Positions 4,785 through 5,943 of a stretch of 5,943 nt of DNA are shown here, piece by piece. Source of the stretch: Chloroflexota bacterium. Lineage in GTDB: Bacteria > Chloroflexota > Anaerolineae > Promineifilales > Promineifilaceae. Position 1 is the stretch's first letter; each line of letters opens with the position of its first letter. The stretch lies in contig QQUD01000179.1 of assembly GCA_008501785.1 (NCBI GenBank), positions 1 to 5,943 of the forward strand, read 5' to 3'. The notes under the pieces are model-generated. The model did not search any database, was not told the DNA's origin, and worked only from the letters and a program-made list of their open reading frames with translations. Both the position numbers and the translations under genes were made by a program.

Positions 4785-5943
4785 GAAGAATGAAACAGGC
4801 AAACATTTAAGCCGTCGAGATTTTTTGAGATTATCAGCACTTGGCGCTGGTGGCGCACTGTTAGCCGCATGTGGTGGAGAAACAGTTAAAGAGGTCGTTG
4901 TGACCCAAGAAGTTGAAAAACTTGTTGAAGTTACCTCCGAAGCACCGGCAGGTGGCGTCACAGTTCTCGACCTGGCTCAAACTTGGGAAGCAGCTTTCCG
5001 CTCCCATCAGGAAGAGTTCGACAACATGTTCATGGACAACCATCCTGACATTGTTATCAAACGCACTTATAACGCTTGGTCAGACCACAATGAAGTTGTG
5101 CCGGTATGGGCAGCAGCAGGCACATTGCCAGACATAATCTACGTGCATGGCACTCGCTCTTACCCTTGGGCAAGTGAAGGCATCTTTACATCTGTTCAAG
5201 AATATGTTGACACCGATACTGAGTTTGATGCACCTGGTATTTTGCCAGAAGCAATGGCCCTTTATCGTTACGACAACCAGCAAGTTGCAATTCCCTATGA
5301 TCATGGGGCGCTGTTATTAGGTTACAACAAAGACATCTTTGATGCTGCTGGCAAAGCCTATCCTGCAGAAGATTGGAATATGGACGATTTCCTTCAACTC
5401 GCCATGGATTTGAATGATCCATCTCAGACCATCTGGGGCTTCGGCGACAGACTGCCGCTCTTGAGTGCAGGTGAAGGTGGCGCAACGCTGCGGCCGTGGG
5501 GTGCTGTTTTGATGAACGAAGAACAAACAGCAATGACCGTAGACACACCAGAAGCAAAAGAAGCCATCCAATTCTGGGCTGATTTGATTCATAAACATGA
5601 TATTGCACCAACACTGTCTGAAGCGGCTGGTATGCCCGGTGCTCAAGAAGGCGGTGGTGGTCCATTCTTAGCCGGCGCTGTTGCGATGGATATGGTTGCT
5701 TCTTGGAATACACCTAGCCTTTCCGCATTAGCCACGTTTGAATGGGACGTTGCTCCTTGGCCAGAAGGGCCAGCAGGTAAAGGTACCGGCGCATTTGGTA
5801 GTGGTTTTGGTATCACTAGCAATAGCAAGAATCCTGACGTGGGTTGGGAATATCTGCGCGAGTACTTGTCAACTTATGGTATGATCTTTGTCTGGGGTAG
5901 CACAGGTCGTGGTAGTCCTGCACGTGAATCTGCACGGCGATCC
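4777..5943 (+). CDS. ABC transporter extracellular sugar-type substrate-binding lipoprotein (3' end beyond window)
   Basis: The open frame of 389 codons runs off the window; family 1 solute-binding proteins are usually about 420-460 residues, so roughly the last tenth is missing. The N-terminus carries a Tat motif, SRRDFLR (12-18), a hydrophobic stretch, and a lipobox LAAC with C32 as the lipidated residue, so it should be exported folded and anchored outside the membrane. The linker after the cysteine (VKEVVVTQEVEKLVEV, 37-52) is typical of Chloroflexota binding proteins. The mature domain shows family features such as WAAAGTLPDIIYVHG, IPYDHGALLLGYNKDIFDAAG and FGSGFGITSNSKNPDVGWEYL. It would deliver a carbohydrate to permeases presumably encoded downstream; the neighbouring fucosidase points to a fucosylated ligand, but this is inference from context. 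Confidence 0.93.
   Translation, partial: MSKKNETGKHLSRRDFLRLSALGAGGALLAACGGETVKEVVVTQEVEKLVEVTSEAPAGGVTVLDLAQTWEAAFRSHQEEFDNMFMDNHPDIVIKRTYNAWSDHNEVVPVWAAAGTLPDIIYVHGTRSYPWASEGIFTSVQEYVDTDTEFDAPGILPEAMALYRYDNQQVAIPYDHGALLLGYNKDIFDAAGKAYPAEDWNMDDFLQLAMDLNDPSQTIWGFGDRLPLLSAGEGGATLRPWGAVLMNEEQTAMTVDTPEAKEAIQFWADLIHKHDIAPTLSEAAGMPGAQEGGGGPFLAGAVAMDMVASWNTPSLSALATFEWDVAPWPEGPAGKGTGAFGSGFGITSNSKNPDVGWEYLREYLSTYGMIFVWGSTGRGSPARESARRS

Noticed and set aside
5186..5713. 175-codon open frame on the minus strand
   Set aside because: It lies entirely opposite the binding-protein gene, whose plus-strand frame has clear family motifs and a strong ribosome site; the reverse translation shows no domain-like character.

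Overview
The window looks like a chromosomal segment of a Chloroflexota bacterium (Anaerolineae/Caldilineae-like), of medium GC. The best evidence is the N-terminus of the last gene, a Tat-type lipoprotein signal followed by an acidic/valine-rich linker of the VKEVVVTQEVEK type, which is characteristic of Chloroflexota ABC-transporter binding proteins. The assignment is inferred from protein style; there is no marker gene.

Layout, all genes on the plus strand: (1) a perfect 25-bp-arm palindromic repeat at 1-67; (2) a family III (CaiB/BaiF) CoA-transferase, 188-1336; (3) a second, longer palindromic repeat at 1351-1451 with the same TGTCATTCC...GGAATGACA ends; (4) a uroporphyrinogen-decarboxylase (URO-D) superfamily protein, 1591-2739, lacking the usual methyltransferase zinc ligands and ending in a run of arginines; (5) a 266-bp regulatory-looking gap with an orphan Shine-Dalgarno sequence, two 22-bp-spaced palindromes resembling LacI-family operators, and a perfect 11-bp inverted repeat around them; (6) a cytoplasmic GH29 alpha-L-fucosidase, 3006-4427, with a TTG start; (7) a tandem array of nine small hairpins, 4428-4621; (8) a short leader with a 23-residue ORF overlapping the next start codon; (9) the first 389 codons of a sugar-type ABC transporter substrate-binding lipoprotein, 4777 to the window end.

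The fucosidase and binding protein fit a carbohydrate-uptake module: the lipoprotein would capture a fucosylated glycan or glycoside, permeases expected beyond the window would import it, and the unexported fucosidase would trim it in the cytoplasm. The operator-like tandem repeat suggests control by a sugar-responsive repressor not encoded here. The CoA-transferase and URO-D-like gene are separated from each other and from the sugar module by repeats and long gaps, so no shared pathway can be claimed.

The most unusual element is the nine-unit hairpin array: its wobble-paired and compensated stems, two-helical-turn periodicity and position directly after the fucosidase stop codon do not match any common repeat class. 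Also notable are two abrupt intragenic switches from G-rich to C-rich sense strand, each at a copy of ACGGCCGTTT.
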